DNA of 64,000 nucleotides from Streptomyces sp. NBC_01232 (GCF_035989885.1 NZ_CP108518.1:868001-932000), one strand, 5' to 3'. Positions 14,905-24,182 are shown, counted from the first letter of the stretch. Translations and numbers: made by a program. Notes: generated from the sequence alone by a model not told the origin.

Positions 14905-15540
14905 TCACACGCGAGGCTGCTGCTCCGGCTGCTCCGGCCTGATCCGGTCCAAGGCCTTCGCGTAGGTGAGGACGAGGTTGCCGCCCTCGAACACGCGGCT
15001 GTCCGTGAGCCGGAAGGTGCGCGGGGAGAAGTCGGCGCGGAAGAGCGGGATGCCGGTGCCTGCCACGACCGGGTACTGCTTGACGATCAGCTCGTCGATC
15101 TCCGGGAGCAGCCGGCCCGCCAGGTCACCGCCGCCGCAGAGCCAGATCCCGAGCCCGTCCTCCTGCTTGAGCTTGCGGACCAGGGCGACCGGGTCCTCTG
15201 CAGCGACCTCGACGGCCGGGTCCGGGCTGGTGGTGAGCGAGCGCGAGAGCACGATCTGCCGCAGGTGGGCGTACGGGCTGGTGAGACCGACGGACAGGCC
15301 CGTGGCGTACGTGCCTCGGCCCATCAGCACGGTGTCGAAGCGGGAGTTGGGCGCGTCCGCGATGCCGGCGGCGGCACGGGCCGGGGTCGGGACGGTGTCC
15401 GCGTACTCGGCGGTCATGTGCAGGACGTAGTCCTCGGTGGAGTACGCCATGAAGAAGTCGAAGCCGCCGTCAGGGGCGGCGATGAAGCCGTCGATGGTGG
15501 CTCCGACGAAGTAGGTGAGTTTGCGCAAGTGCAGATCCAT
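14905..15540 (-). CDS. dihydrofolate-reductase-family (RibD C-terminal domain) protein
   Basis: The product has 211 residues. It opens RKLTYFVGATIDGFIAAPDG, the typical start of RibD_C/DHFR-like reductases, and carries DTVLMGRGTYATGL, LCGGGDLAGRLLPEIDELIV and PLFRADFSPRTFRLTDSRVF. These proteins use NADPH; the natural substrates of stand-alone members are mostly unknown. ATG at 15540. A palindromic operator (15552-15574) lies immediately upstream, so a repressor probably controls it, but no cognate regulator gene is adjacent. Confidence 0.88.
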   Translation of the reverse strand: MDLHLRKLTYFVGATIDGFIAAPDGGFDFFMAYSTEDYVLHMTAEYADTVPTPARAAAGIADAPNSRFDTVLMGRGTYATGLSVGLTSPYAHLRQIVLSRSLTTSPDPAVEVAAEDPVALVRKLKQEDGLGIWLCGGGDLAGRLLPEIDELIVKQYPVVAGTGIPLFRADFSPRTFRLTDSRVFEGGNLVLTYAKALDRIRPEQPEQQPRV

Positions 15541-15551
15541 TCACCCGGACG

Positions 15552-15574
15552 AATTTTACGACGAACGTAAATTT
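15552..15574. promoter_or_regulatory. operator TTTACG-N5-CGTAAA upstream of the DHFR-like gene
   Basis: TTTACG (15555-15560) and CGTAAA (15566-15571) pair perfectly around 5 nt. The dyad extends to 9-bp arms with one mismatch. It is AT-rich and lies 12 bp upstream of the start codon, so a bound repressor would cover the ribosome-binding and promoter region. Confidence 0.55.
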
Positions 15575-15715
15575 AACCCCGCTCACCGGAACCGTCAAGC
15601 CTATTTTTACTACGGATGCAAGATTGACTCGTGGCTGCCGAGATGGGACTCCGTGAGCCCAAGAAGCAGGAGCCCAGGCAGCTGATCTCCGACTGCGCGA
15701 CCAGGCTCGGCCCGC

Positions 15716-15802
15716 GTGGCCAAGAAGACGGTGACCCTTGTTCTTCTGCTGGTTCTGATCCTGGCCGCTGCCGGTTTTGCACTCGGCGGCCGGCCCGCCT
15801 GA
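15716..15802 (+). CDS. possible 28-residue membrane microprotein
   Basis: From a GTG, 28 codons read MAKKTVTLVLLLVLILAAAG and then a short basic tail, a clean single membrane helix with a positive N-terminus. It is followed 20 bp later by a strong hairpin, as a real short gene would be. Against it, there is no good Shine-Dalgarno. Role unknown. Confidence 0.35.
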   Translation: MAKKTVTLVLLLVLILAAAGFALGGRPA

Positions 15803-15822
15803 CCTCTGCGTTCAGCTGTGAT

Positions 15823-15884
15823 GGGGTGTCCACCCGACTGCCGGGTGGACACCCCGTCACCGTTTCGCGCGCCGAAACGGTGAC
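15823..15884. terminator. two perfect hairpins in tandem
   Basis: The first hairpin has 14-bp arms (15823-15836 and 15842-15855, GGGGTGTCCACCCG and complement). The second begins at the next base with 12-bp arms (15856-15867 and 15873-15884, GTCACCGTTTCG and complement). Both have 5-nt loops. They probably make a two-way transcription stop after the microprotein candidate. Between 15885 and 16231 I see no convincing gene. Confidence 0.6.
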
Positions 15885-16231
15885 GACGCGGCACGCGACG
15901 AAGGCCGGAGACCGTCCCGGAGAGCGCGAGGCGACAACGAGGCAGCACGCCGAGAGGCAGGCAACTCGATCGCCGGTGCCACCACCCCCGGGTTGGTTCC
16001 CGTTTCCTGTTGAGGTGGTGGAGGTCGTCCAGGCTGCGCCTTGCGACAGGCCGACCGGCGGTCAGAGGACGGTATGCCGGAAACGACCTTCTCGAGGCGC
16101 TCACCCACCCGGCGCGCTGAAGGGGCCGCAGGCGGCCCTGGGCCTGCCGTTGAAAGGGCCGTGCGGGGACCGTCCGGAGCGGCGGTTTCCCATCGGAGGG
16201 TGAGCAACGCGAACCCTCCGGCGTCGTGGGA

Positions 16232-16429
16232 TCAGTCGCCTCCTCCGCCACCGCAGGAGGAGCCCCCACCGCAGGACGCACCGTCCCCGCAGGAGAAGCT
16301 GACGCCGTCGCTTTTCGACGATCGGGAACGCCGCCTTGGCTGTGACGACCTGCCGCCGAATGCGCCGCCGCGCCAGGCCTGGAAGAGCCCCCAGGCGAGA
16401 CCGACCCCCGCAACTACCAAATACTCCAA
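16232..16429 (-). CDS. small membrane protein with Gly/Cys-rich tail
   Basis: The product has 65 residues: one membrane helix (YLVVAGVGLAWGLFQAW), a basic Ser/Arg stretch, and a tail of Cys and Gly (CGDGASCGGGSSCGGGGGD). Such C(G)n tails occur at the end of several small actinobacterial membrane proteins, including TIGR04222 relatives, and may bind metal. The start is a TTG; its Shine-Dalgarno is uncertain. It lies 55 bp from the next gene upstream on the same strand. Confidence 0.5.
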   Translation of the reverse strand: MEYLVVAGVGLAWGLFQAWRGGAFGGRSSQPRRRSRSSKSDGVSFSCGDGASCGGGSSCGGGGGD

Positions 16430-16484
16430 TTCCGTTACCCCCGTTCCTTGCCGTTCTCACCTGTGCTGGGGATTGCTCCCTTCC

Positions 16485-16826
16485 TCAGCCACCACCCTGA
16501 AAGCCCCATAGCACCAAGGCCACCGCGTACAGCACGAAGGTCGCCACGTGCGCGTATGCCAGGGCCGCGAGGGCGCCGACCCCGCCGAGGACCAGGCCGC
16601 GGGCCTTTGCGCCCGGGCGCGTCGGCGGCCACCAGGAGGCTGCCACCAGCGCCGTCGGAACGACGTACGGCAGGGCCAGCCACGCCGAGCCGTGAAGGAT
16701 CGGGGACGAGCGGTATCCCCACACACCGCCCAGTGTCGCCGCCACGGTGAACAGGGCGGGGACCAGCCACCACGTCGGTGCCAGGAGCCGCGCGGTCGGA
16801 GGCCTCGGGGAAGAAGTCGCGTTCAT
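16485..16826 (-). CDS. small integral membrane protein
   Basis: The product has 113 residues with four hydrophobic helices (WWLVPALFTVAATLGGVWGY, LALPYVVPTALVAASWW, GLVLGGVGALAALAYAHV, ATFVLYAVALVLWGF). The start is placed at the ATG at 16826, just before the first helix; longer in-frame starts add only a Pro/Arg-rich lead. No family is recognised. It may be co-transcribed with the Cys/Gly-tail protein gene that follows. Confidence 0.6.
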   Translation of the reverse strand: MNATSSPRPPTARLLAPTWWLVPALFTVAATLGGVWGYRSSPILHGSAWLALPYVVPTALVAASWWPPTRPGAKARGLVLGGVGALAALAYAHVATFVLYAVALVLWGFQGGG

Positions 16827-17513
16827 GGGCCCATTGCAGCACCCGGGGCGCGCCGTGTGCATGGGCGCACGTACTCAGACTGCCCGTCCTGGTACCCATC
16901 ACAGTGCTCTGGGGTCCTGCCCCCCGTGCCGTCCCCGAACGCCACGATGACAACGGTCGCGCAGGAGACGCCGCCCGTGATGTTCCCTCGCCCGGCCGGC
17001 CCCGACGGCCGCCGCCTCCGAGTGTCGGAGCTCAGGCTGTGGGGGCCATACTCGGCAAGGCCCTTTCCTCCCTCAAGGGCGAACCTGCACTCGTACGCAT
17101 GCTGGTGACGCCGTCTTGAGCTTCGCACCACACACCGACCCCACCGCAGTTCGCCGACGACGGCGAGCAGGAAGTCGTCGCCCTGCAGGGGTCACCGCCG
17201 CAGGTCCACTGATGCGCAGGTGGAGGCCGGGGCCTTCTGCGGGGGCTCCCTTTCTCCGAATGCCGATCACTGTCGGGGGCGGGCGGGGGCTCCTCCTGCT
17301 GTTCGCGAGCCGGTGTTTGCGAGTTGAGGGCGCCTCAGCGGCCGCCGCCCCGGACCGGGGCGCATCGCCGTGCCGGCCTGGACGGGCAGACCTCCGTGGG
17401 CGATGGAGGATCGAACCGACAACAGGTGCATGAACGTCCTCGCCCGGCGGCACAGCAGCTGCTGGCGCGGGGACGCTCATGACTGTGCGACGTGCGTCAT
17501 GGCCTTCGGGGTG
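16827..17513. other. gene-poor stretch
   Basis: No frame here has a good start, Shine-Dalgarno and typical composition together. All frames of 60-190 codons are Pro/Arg/Ala-rich shadows. I see no tRNA, strong hairpin or mobile-element end. Confidence 0.5.
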
Positions 17514-18383
17514 TCAGATCACCGGCGGGCGGCCCAGTCGGGTCATCTGCCATACGGTCCGCCACCGCATGGGCTGCCTCGGCGGGCACGGCACCCGTAG
17601 GCCTTCGAAGAAGCCGGTCCACCAGGCGGTGAGGCCGGACAGCGGTGGCCGCTGCGCCAGTGTGTACGCGGCCCAGGCGGCGAGGTAGACCGGGATCAGG
17701 GCGGCGGGCAGGTGGCGTCGGGCCAGCCAGACCCGGTTCCGGGCGGTGTTGCGGTAGTACACCTTGTGCCGGGAGGCGGGGGTGCGGGGGTGTTGCAGCA
17801 CCATGTCCGCCCGGTAGTCGATCTCCCAGCCGGCGTCCAGGGCCCGCCAGGCGAAGTCGGTCTCCTCGTGGGCGTAGAAGAACGGGGTGGGGAAGTCGCC
17901 GACCTGGTCGATGACGGTCATGCGGATCGCGTGGCCGCCGCCGAGGAACGTCGTCACCGGCCCGGACACCATCGGGTTCTTGCCCCCCAGGCGGGGGACG
18001 TGTCTGCGCTGGCTCGCGCCCGTCTCGTCCGCGATGCGGAACCCCGCGATACCCAGGCGCGGGTTGGCGGCGAAGGCTTCCTGGACCAGCCGGAAGGTGT
18101 CGGTGCGGGGCAGCAGGCCGTCGTCGTCGAGGACCACCACGATGTCCACGCCGCCGAGCTCGCGCAGCCGGTCCACGCCGGCGTTGCGGCCGCCGGGGAT
18201 GCCCAGGTTCTCCGGCAGCTCGACGCCGACCACATCGTCCGGGAGCAGGGGGAGCTTCACGCCCTGGCCGAGGACCACGACCGCTGCCGGATCACCTTCC
18301 TGAGCGGCCACGGAGGCCAGCAGGAACCCCAGTTCGGCCGGCCGGTCACCCATGGTCAGGACCACAACACCGATCTTCGACAC
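17514..18383 (-). CDS. family 2 glycosyltransferase
   Basis: The product has 289 residues with a GT-A fold: the N-terminal strand SKIGVVVLTMGDRPAEL, ENLGIPGGRNAGVDRL, the metal-binding VVVLDDDGLLP near residue 88-98, and FYAHEETDFAWRALDAGWEI with the acceptor-site ED pair. It should transfer a sugar from a nucleotide-sugar to a cell-surface or secondary-metabolite acceptor. A C-terminal hydrophobic stretch (LIPVYLAAWAAYTLA) may touch the membrane. The frame continues far upstream, but the GTG at 18383 starts the conserved fold, with AAAGGA about 12 nt before it. A 45-bp piece similar to part of this gene recurs at 29992-30036. Confidence 0.88.
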   Translation of the reverse strand: MSKIGVVVLTMGDRPAELGFLLASVAAQEGDPAAVVVLGQGVKLPLLPDDVVGVELPENLGIPGGRNAGVDRLRELGGVDIVVVLDDDGLLPRTDTFRLVQEAFAANPRLGIAGFRIADETGASQRRHVPRLGGKNPMVSGPVTTFLGGGHAIRMTVIDQVGDFPTPFFYAHEETDFAWRALDAGWEIDYRADMVLQHPRTPASRHKVYYRNTARNRVWLARRHLPAALIPVYLAAWAAYTLAQRPPLSGLTAWWTGFFEGLRVPCPPRQPMRWRTVWQMTRLGRPPVI

Positions 18384-18698
18384 TCTGCTGCCTGTTCCTT
18401 TCACGCCTGCCTGCTGAGAAGTCCAGTGGCGCGCTGGTTCAGGCCGGCCGCGCCGGCAACACCACGCCTGTTGTACCGGGCCGCTGCCGCCCGGATCTCC
18501 CGGAGCGCCTGCCGGATCCATGTCACGGACACCGGACCAGCGGCCGAGGCCGGGGCCGGGGCCCGGCCGGGAATCCAGCGTGTCACAGAGAGAGGAGGCC
18601 GCACCAGGAGAGACGGGTCGACGCGGCAAGCAGTCGAACCGCGCCCCGCCAGGACCTCCCCTACCAGTGCCAAGGGTCGTCCGGCTCAACCCCGCCGC
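18384..18698. other. intergenic stretch upstream of the glycosyltransferase
   Basis: No convincing gene. It holds the leader of the glycosyltransferase gene and the 3' flank of the small anchored protein that starts at 19064. Confidence 0.45.
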
Positions 18699-19064
18699 TC
18701 ACGGCGCAGACATGCGGTGGGCGGTGAGCCTGCCGTCGGGGGTGAGGGTGAAGACGGTCGGCTGCATCATGCTGGTCACGCGGGCCGTCTTCCCGTAAGC
18801 CCGCAGGGAGATGTCCTCGGCCTTGCCGAAGTGGATGTCGGCCTGGGCCGCGTCACCCCAGGTGCTGACCCGTACATGCGTCGACCAGCCCTCGATCCCC
18901 CCATCGGTCCAGGGACCCCAGCTGCGCTCAGGCATCAGCCCGGCTGCGGAGCCCTCCCGGACAGCGACCACGATCCCGGCCGATACCAGCACCACGAGAG
19001 CGGCGAGGGCACCGGCAAGACGGAGCGTGCGGGCCGTGCGGGTGCGACGGGACGAGAGCGGCAC
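18699..19064 (-). CDS. membrane-anchored secreted protein of unknown function
   Basis: The product has 121 residues. A basic N-terminus ([13 protein letters not shown]) leads into one helix ([19 protein letters not shown]), then a ~85-residue extracytoplasmic domain with [40 protein letters not shown] and a closing [14 protein letters not shown] at 19064 follows AGGAG at 7 nt, which decides the start although the frame is open to 19427. No family is recognised. Confidence 0.65.
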   Translation of the reverse strand: MPLSSRRTRTARTLRLAGALAALVVLVSAGIVVAVREGSAAGLMPERSWGPWTDGGIEGWSTHVRVSTWGDAAQADIHFGKAEDISLRAYGKTARVTSMMQPTVFTLTPDGRLTAHRMSAP

Positions 19065-19533
19065 CGTGGTTCTCCTGTCGAACGGCCGGTCGGACCGCCG
19101 GAAGACGGTCTTCGCCCGGGAAGAGACGGACCGCAGCGGAGGCGTTCCCTCCGCCGCACCACCTCGGCTGGCGGGTCTCCGAGCGACGCAGGGCATCCGG
19201 CCTGGCCGGCAGAGCGGCAACGTCGTTCCGCCGCCGCACGGACACTCCTCGCCGACGCGTACGCACTCCCCCACATCGCACCCGGCGTGACGGTCCACGG
19301 GATGGACATCGGCCGATGGGCGGCACAGCAGCGCCAGCACACCGTCCGGACAGGGCCGACGGACGGGCAACGCGTCAGCCCGGAGGGCAGGCGGCGCGGG
19401 CTCCTCGTTCGAACCGGCGGCCCGCATCGGCCCGTACGGCGCTCAGCGCAGCACCGGGGGCGCCGATCCGTGGGTGCGCAATGCCGACCCAGGAGTCATC
19501 ACCGCCCGCTTCAGGCGGCGTTCGCCCCGGCCG
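19065..19533. other. gene-poor stretch before the tandem repeat
   Basis: No gene is supported. The open frames are low-complexity Arg/Pro shadows. Together with the repeats at 19534-19662 it forms a 725-bp gap between the anchored protein and the phospholipase D gene, which diverge from each other. Confidence 0.45.
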
Positions 19534-19662
19534 GCGCTCCTGGCCCTGTGCGGCCGGCGCTCCTGGCCCTGTGCGGCCAGCGCTCCTGGCCCTGTGCGGC
19601 CAGCGCTCCTGGTCCCGTGCGGCCGGCGCTCCTGGTCCCGTGCGGCCGGCGGTCCTGCCCGG
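19534..19662. repeat. 23-bp tandem repeat, five copies plus a partial sixth
   Basis: The unit begins GCGCTCCTGG and starts at 19534, 19557, 19580, 19603 and 19626, with a diverged sixth at 19649. Copies 1-3 read CCTGGCCCTG where copies 4-5 read CCTGGTCCCG. The 23-bp period is not a multiple of three and no frame is used, so it is non-coding. It lies about 130 bp upstream of the phospholipase D start and there are no unique spacers. Confidence 0.85.
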
Positions 19663-19789
19663 GGTGGCCGGAACTCGTCCGGGAAGGGTGAACAGGACGC
19701 TACGTGACGGTAACTTGCGAGTTGATCAAGGTCGGGGTGCGGCTGACCACCCTCCCGGCCGGAGCCACCCCCCAGCACAAGGAACCACA

Positions 19790-21394
19790 TTGGCACGCAC
19801 CGTCCGTACGACGGCCCTCGTCTCCACCGCTGCCCTCGCACTCGGCCTCTCCTTCCTCACCGGCGCCCCCGCGTCCGCCGCCGACGCGCCCACCCCGCAC
19901 CTGGACTCGGTCGAGCAGACCCTGCGCCAGGTCTCGCCGGGCCTGGAGGGCTCGGTGTGGGAGCGCACCGCAGGCAACCGGCTCGGCTCCTCCGTCCCCG
20001 GGGGCGCCGACTGGCTGCTCCAGACCCCCGGCTGCTGGGGCGACGCCGCCTGCACCGACCGGCCCGGATCGCACCGCCTCCTGGAGAAGATGCGCCAGGA
20101 CATCGCCGCCGCCCGGGAAACGGTGGACATATCCACGCTCGCGCCCTTCCCCAACGGCGGCTACCAGGACGCGATCGTCGCGGGCCTGAAGGAATCCGCC
20201 CAGAAGGGCAACCGGCTGAAGGTCCGCGTCATGGTGGGCGCCGCGCCCATTTACCACTCCACGGTGATCCCGTCGTCCTACCGCGACGAGCTGCTCGCCA
20301 AGCTGGGGCCGGCCGCCGCGGGGAACATCACCCTCAACGTGGCCTCGATGACCACCTCCAAGACCGCGTTCTCCTGGAACCACTCCAAGCTGGTCGTCGT
20401 GGACGGCACTTCGGTGATCACCGGCGGCATCAACAGCTGGAAGGACGACTACCTGGAGACCTCGCACCCGGTGAGCGACGTCGACCTCGCGCTGGCCGGC
20501 CCCGCCGCGGGCTCCGCCGGCCGCTACCTGGACACGCTGTGGGACTGGACCTGCCGCAACAGGAGCAACTGGGCCTCGGTCTGGTTCGCCGCCTCGCCCG
20601 GCGCGGACTGCATGTCCTCCCTGCCCCGGCCGGCCGCCCCGGCGGGCGGCGGGGACGTGCCCGCGCTCGCCGTCGGCGGCCTGGGCGTGGGCATCCGCCA
20701 GAGCGACCCCGCCTCCTCCTTCCGCCCGGTCCTGCCCACCGCCGGCGACACCAAGTGCGGCATCGGGGTGGCGGACCGGACCAACGCCGACCGGGACTAC
20801 GACACCGTCAACCCGGAGGAGAGCGCCCTGCGCGCCCTGGTCTCCAGCGCGACCTCGCACATCGAGATCTCCCAGCAGGACATCCACGCCACCTGCCCGC
20901 CGCTGCCCCGCTACGACGTCCGCCTCTACGACGCCCTCGCCGCGAAGCTCGTCTCCGGCGTCAAGGTCCGCATCGTCGTGAGCGACCCGGCCAACCGCGG
21001 CACGATCGGCAGCGGCGGCTACTCGCAGATCAAGTCGCTCTCCGAGGTGAGCGACGCCCTGCGCGGCCGGGTGACGGCCCTGACCGGTGACGGCGGCCGG
21101 GCGCGCACCGCCCTGTGCGAGAACCTCCAGCTGGCCACGTTCCGCGCCTCCGACCGTCCCACCTGGGCCGACGGCAAGCCCTACGCCCAGCACCACAAGC
21201 TGGTCTCGGTCGACGGATCGGCCTTCTACATCGGCTCCAAGAACCTGTACCCGTCCTGGCTCCAGGACTTCGGGTACGTCGTCGAGAGCCCGGCCGCGGC
21301 CGGGCAGCTGAAGAGCGACCTGCTGGACCCGCTGTGGCGCTACTCCCGGGCCACCGCGACGTACGACTACACCCGCGGCCTCTGCCAGGGCTGA
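19790..21394 (+). CDS. pld: secreted phospholipase D
   Basis: The product has 534 residues, the length of streptomycete phospholipases D. A Sec signal peptide ([20 protein letters not shown], cleaved after ASA near residue 31) directs export. Two HKD motifs are intact: HSKLVVVDG at about His198 and HHKLVSVDG at about His468. The paired histidines make and break the phosphatidyl-enzyme intermediate, so it should hydrolyse or transphosphatidylate phospholipids outside the cell. Six or more Cys residues probably form disulphides. The TTG at 19790 is set by AAGGA at 7 nt. A very strong terminator follows, so the gene is monocistronic. Confidence 0.95.
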   Translation: MARTVRTTALVSTAALALGLSFLTGAPASAADAPTPHLDSVEQTLRQVSPGLEGSVWERTAGNRLGSSVPGGADWLLQTPGCWGDAACTDRPGSHRLLEKMRQDIAAARETVDISTLAPFPNGGYQDAIVAGLKESAQKGNRLKVRVMVGAAPIYHSTVIPSSYRDELLAKLGPAAAGNITLNVASMTTSKTAFSWNHSKLVVVDGTSVITGGINSWKDDYLETSHPVSDVDLALAGPAAGSAGRYLDTLWDWTCRNRSNWASVWFAASPGADCMSSLPRPAAPAGGGDVPALAVGGLGVGIRQSDPASSFRPVLPTAGDTKCGIGVADRTNADRDYDTVNPEESALRALVSSATSHIEISQQDIHATCPPLPRYDVRLYDALAAKLVSGVKVRIVVSDPANRGTIGSGGYSQIKSLSEVSDALRGRVTALTGDGGRARTALCENLQLATFRASDRPTWADGKPYAQHHKLVSVDGSAFYIGSKNLYPSWLQDFGYVVESPAAAGQLKSDLLDPLWRYSRATATYDYTRGLCQG

Positions 21395-21474
21395 CCCCCG
21401 CCGGCCCGCGCACCCCTGCCCGGGCGCCCCTGCCCGGCCACTCCTGCCCCGGGCGCACCTTGCGCCGGTACCCC

Positions 21475-21517
21475 CGCCCCTGTCCCGCCCGGCCGTCCGC
21501 CGGGCGGGACAGGGGCG
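21475..21517 (+). terminator. strong terminator after phospholipase D
   Basis: Two 19-bp arms (21475-21493 and 21499-21517) pair perfectly around a 5-nt loop, starting 81 bp after the stop codon. There is no T-run, as is common in high-GC actinobacteria. Confidence 0.8.
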
Positions 21518-21573
21518 GTCCGCTTGCCCGCGCCCGGCCGGGAATACCACGGGCGCGTCTCCCGTTAAGTATG

Positions 21574-21587
21574 GTTGAACAGTCAAC
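21574..21587. promoter_or_regulatory. operator GTTGA-N4-TCAAC upstream of the monooxygenase operon
   Basis: The dyad GTTGA, ACAG, TCAAC sits in an AT-rich patch (TTAAGTATG before, AATCTT after), 24 bp upstream of the start codon. The pattern resembles MarR- or HxlR-type sites. No regulator gene lies next to it. Confidence 0.45.
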
Positions 21588-21610
21588 AATCTTGGGAGGG
21601 CAGGAGAGCC

Positions 21611-22723
21611 ATGCAGTTCGGGATCTTCACCGTCGGTGACGTCACGGCCGACCCGACGACCGGACGCGTGCCCGGCGAGCACGAACGCATCAAGGCGATG
21701 CTCGCCATCGCGCAGAAGGCCGAGGAGGTCGGCCTCGACGTCTTCGCCACCGGCGAGCACCACAACCCGCCGTTCGTCCCCTCCTCACCCACCACGATGC
21801 TCGGCTACATCGCCGCGCGCACCGAGCACCTCATCCTGTCCACCTCGACGACGCTGATCACCACCAACGACCCGGTGAAGATCGCCGAGGACTTCGCCAT
21901 GCTCCAGCACGTCGCCGACGGCCGCGTCGACGTGATGATGGGCCGCGGCAACACCGGACCGGTCTACCCCTGGTTCGGCAAGGACATCCGCGACGGCATC
22001 GACCTCGCCATCGAGAACTACGCCCTGCTGCGCCGCCTGTGGGACGAGGACACCGTCACCTGGAAGGGCAAGTTCCGCACCCCGCTGCAGTCCTTCACCT
22101 CCACCCCGCGCCCGCTCGACGGCGTCGCGCCCTTCGTCTGGCACGGCTCCATCCGCTCCCCGGAGATCGCCGAACAGGCCGCCTACTACGGGGACGGCTT
22201 CTTCCACAACAACATCTTCTGGCCGGCCTCCCACACCGAGCAGATGGTCAACCTCTACCGGCAGCGCTACGCCCACTACGGGCACGGCACCCCCGAACAG
22301 GCCATCGTCGGACTCGGCGGCCAGGTGTTCATGCGCAAGAACTCCCAGGACGCCGTCCGCGAGTTCCGCCCCTACTTCGACAACGCACCCGTCTACGGCC
22401 ACGGCCCGTCCCTGGAGGAGTTCACCTCGCAGACCCCGCTGACCGTCGGCTCGCCCCAGCAGGTCATCGAACGCACCCTGTCCTTCCGCGACTACGCCGG
22501 CGACTACCAGCGCCAGCTGTTCCTCATGGACCACGCGGGCCTGCCCCTGAAGACCGTCCTGGAACAGCTCGACCTGCTCGGCGAGGAGGTCGTGCCCGTC
22601 CTGCGCAAGGAGTTCGCGAACCTGCGCCCGGCCGGCGTACCGGACGCCCCGACCCACCCGGCCCGCGTGGCAGCGGCCCGGCAGAGCACAGGGCAGAACA
22701 CACAGCAGGAGATGCAGGCATGA
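21611..22723 (+). CDS. CE1758-family FMN-dependent luciferase-like monooxygenase
   Basis: The product has 370 residues forming a (beta/alpha)8 luciferase-like fold. It opens MQFGIFTVGDVTADPTTG and carries the typical ATGEHHNPPFVPSSPTTMLG, ILSTSTTLITTNDPVKIAED, GRVDVMMGRGNTGPVYPWFG and ARTEHL stretches. It should oxidise an unknown substrate with O2 and reduced FMN. The reduced flavin is presumably supplied by the FMN reductase whose ATG overlaps this stop (ATGA). This CE1758/CE1759 pairing is a recognised conserved unit in actinobacteria. The ATG at 21611 is set by AGGAG at 5 nt; a longer in-frame start at 21575 lies in the operator and is rejected. Confidence 0.92.
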   Translation: MQFGIFTVGDVTADPTTGRVPGEHERIKAMLAIAQKAEEVGLDVFATGEHHNPPFVPSSPTTMLGYIAARTEHLILSTSTTLITTNDPVKIAEDFAMLQHVADGRVDVMMGRGNTGPVYPWFGKDIRDGIDLAIENYALLRRLWDEDTVTWKGKFRTPLQSFTSTPRPLDGVAPFVWHGSIRSPEIAEQAAYYGDGFFHNNIFWPASHTEQMVNLYRQRYAHYGHGTPEQAIVGLGGQVFMRKNSQDAVREFRPYFDNAPVYGHGPSLEEFTSQTPLTVGSPQQVIERTLSFRDYAGDYQRQLFLMDHAGLPLKTVLEQLDLLGEEVVPVLRKEFANLRPAGVPDAPTHPARVAAARQSTGQNTQQEMQA

Positions 22724-23391
22724 AACTCGTCGTCGTATCGGCAGGACTGAGCTCGCCCTCCTCCACCCGCCTGCTCGCCGACCGGCTCACGGCCGCGACA
22801 CTCGGCCACCTGGACGCCCGCCCCGAGACCGTCGAACTGCGGGAACTGGCGACGGAGATCGCCCAGCACCTCGTCACCGGGTTCCCGCCCGCCCGACTGG
22901 CCGCCGCACTCGACGCGGTGGCGGCCGCGGACGGCCTGATCGCCGTGACACCGGTCTTCGCGGCCTCCTACAGCGGCCTGTTCAAGTCGTTCTTCGACCT
23001 CATGGACAAGGACGCCCTCACCGGCACACCGGTCCTCGTCGGCGCGACCGGCGGCACGGCCCGGCACAGCCTGGTCACCGAACACGCGATGCGCCCGCTC
23101 TTCACCCACCTGCGCGCACCGGTCGTGCCCACCGCCGTGTACGCGGCCTCCGAGGACTGGGGCGGACAGGGCCTGGCGCAGCGGATCACCCGTGCGGGCA
23201 CGGAACTGGCCCGCTCCATGCGCCCCATGCGCCCGATGAGCCCCGCCGCCCAGGACACCGCCCCCGACGTCGACACCGCCGCCGCCATCGCACCCCGTTC
23301 CCCGACCGGGGCGGTCACCTCGACGGATCCCGCGAACGGCCTCAGGACGGTGCCGTTCGAACAACGGCTGGCCGCACTGCAGTCCGGGTGA
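22720..23391 (+). CDS. CE1759-family FMN reductase
   Basis: The product has 223 residues with a flavodoxin-like NADPH-dependent FMN reductase fold. The P-loop-like flavin-binding start VVVSAGLSSPSSTRLLADRL is followed by VTPVFAASYSGLFKSFFDLM, the conserved dimer and flavin contact region, and VLVGATGGTARHSL. It overlaps the monooxygenase gene by ATGA and should feed it FMNH2. The C-terminal ~55 residues are Pro/Ala/Thr-rich and likely flexible. Confidence 0.93.
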   Translation: MKLVVVSAGLSSPSSTRLLADRLTAATLGHLDARPETVELRELATEIAQHLVTGFPPARLAAALDAVAAADGLIAVTPVFAASYSGLFKSFFDLMDKDALTGTPVLVGATGGTARHSLVTEHAMRPLFTHLRAPVVPTAVYAASEDWGGQGLAQRITRAGTELARSMRPMRPMSPAAQDTAPDVDTAAAIAPRSPTGAVTSTDPANGLRTVPFEQRLAALQSG

Positions 23392-23398
23392 CCGCCGG

Positions 23399-23836
23399 TC
23401 ACCACGAGGGGGGACGGCGAACGAGGCGCCCGTCGAGTACGACCTCCAGCCAGGTGTAGCAGTCACCGATCCACAGCCCGACCCGGGCCCCGCACCCCGC
23501 GCAGGCCAGGTTCGGCCCGTCGGCCCCGGCCGGCCCGCAGCAGCCGATCCAGCGGCCCGGCACCTTCACCGTCCCCACCAGGTCGGCGGGGCACAACACC
23601 GGGTCCACCCCGGGCCCGTGCCCCGCCCGGAACCGCTTGAAGCCCTTGGGCAGCGGGCCCCAGGTGATCCGGCCCGGCTCCGGATCGCGGGCGAAGGTCC
23701 CCGCCGCCATCCTGGGCGGGCAGGGATCCACGGGAGAGTCGAGCGGGGTCCACGCCTCACCCTCCGCCGGTGGGGCCACCTCGCGCACCGGAGCGGAAAG
23801 CCGGGCGCCGCACACGGCGCAGTGAAACCCAGTCAT
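23399..23836 (-). CDS. zinc-ribbon-containing hypothetical protein
   Basis: The product has 145 residues. The N-terminus has a CxxC pair (FHCAVCGARLS) and the C-terminal half a second group (WIGCCGPAGADGPNLACAGC), so one or two zinc sites are likely. It ends LEVVLDGRLVRRPP. ATG at 23836 begins right before the first CxxC; the frame is open upstream but without typical coding character. It converges on the FMN reductase gene, 7 bp between stops. No family name is recognised. Confidence 0.7.
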   Translation of the reverse strand: MTGFHCAVCGARLSAPVREVAPPAEGEAWTPLDSPVDPCPPRMAAGTFARDPEPGRITWGPLPKGFKRFRAGHGPGVDPVLCPADLVGTVKVPGRWIGCCGPAGADGPNLACAGCGARVGLWIGDCYTWLEVVLDGRLVRRPPSW

Positions 23837-24182
23837 ACAGGCATGATCCCCGAACACCTCCTGCACGCCCGGCCCGGGCCGCCGGGCAACATGTCGCGGT
23901 CGGCGAAATCGGCGCTTCGGCGCGACTTCCTCCCCACGGAAGTGCCGTGCCGGGCAGGCCGGGCCCGGCCTGAGCTGGAGACCCCGCACCCGTGCCCACG
24001 CCGGGCTCCGCAACGTCGACCGTGGATACCGCCCCCGGCCGAGCGTGGGAACGGCCACTCGTCGCGGTCCACTCGGCGCCGTACGTCCGGCGACAGCGGC
24101 ACTCTGCGCCGCCTTGCTCCTGCGCAAAAGAGGTCCGGTGCGTCACCCCGAAGTCGACAAGACGAGGTCAAGGACCATTGCG

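Noticed and set aside
14690..14908. Full 72-codon frame as an intact gene
   Set aside because: The likely start is the TTG at 14860, and the sequence breaks off from the VOC pattern, so it is listed as a pseudogene fragment.
19534..19662. Tandem repeats considered as a CRISPR array
   Set aside because: The units follow each other without unique spacers and there are no cas genes. The same holds for 55476-55559.
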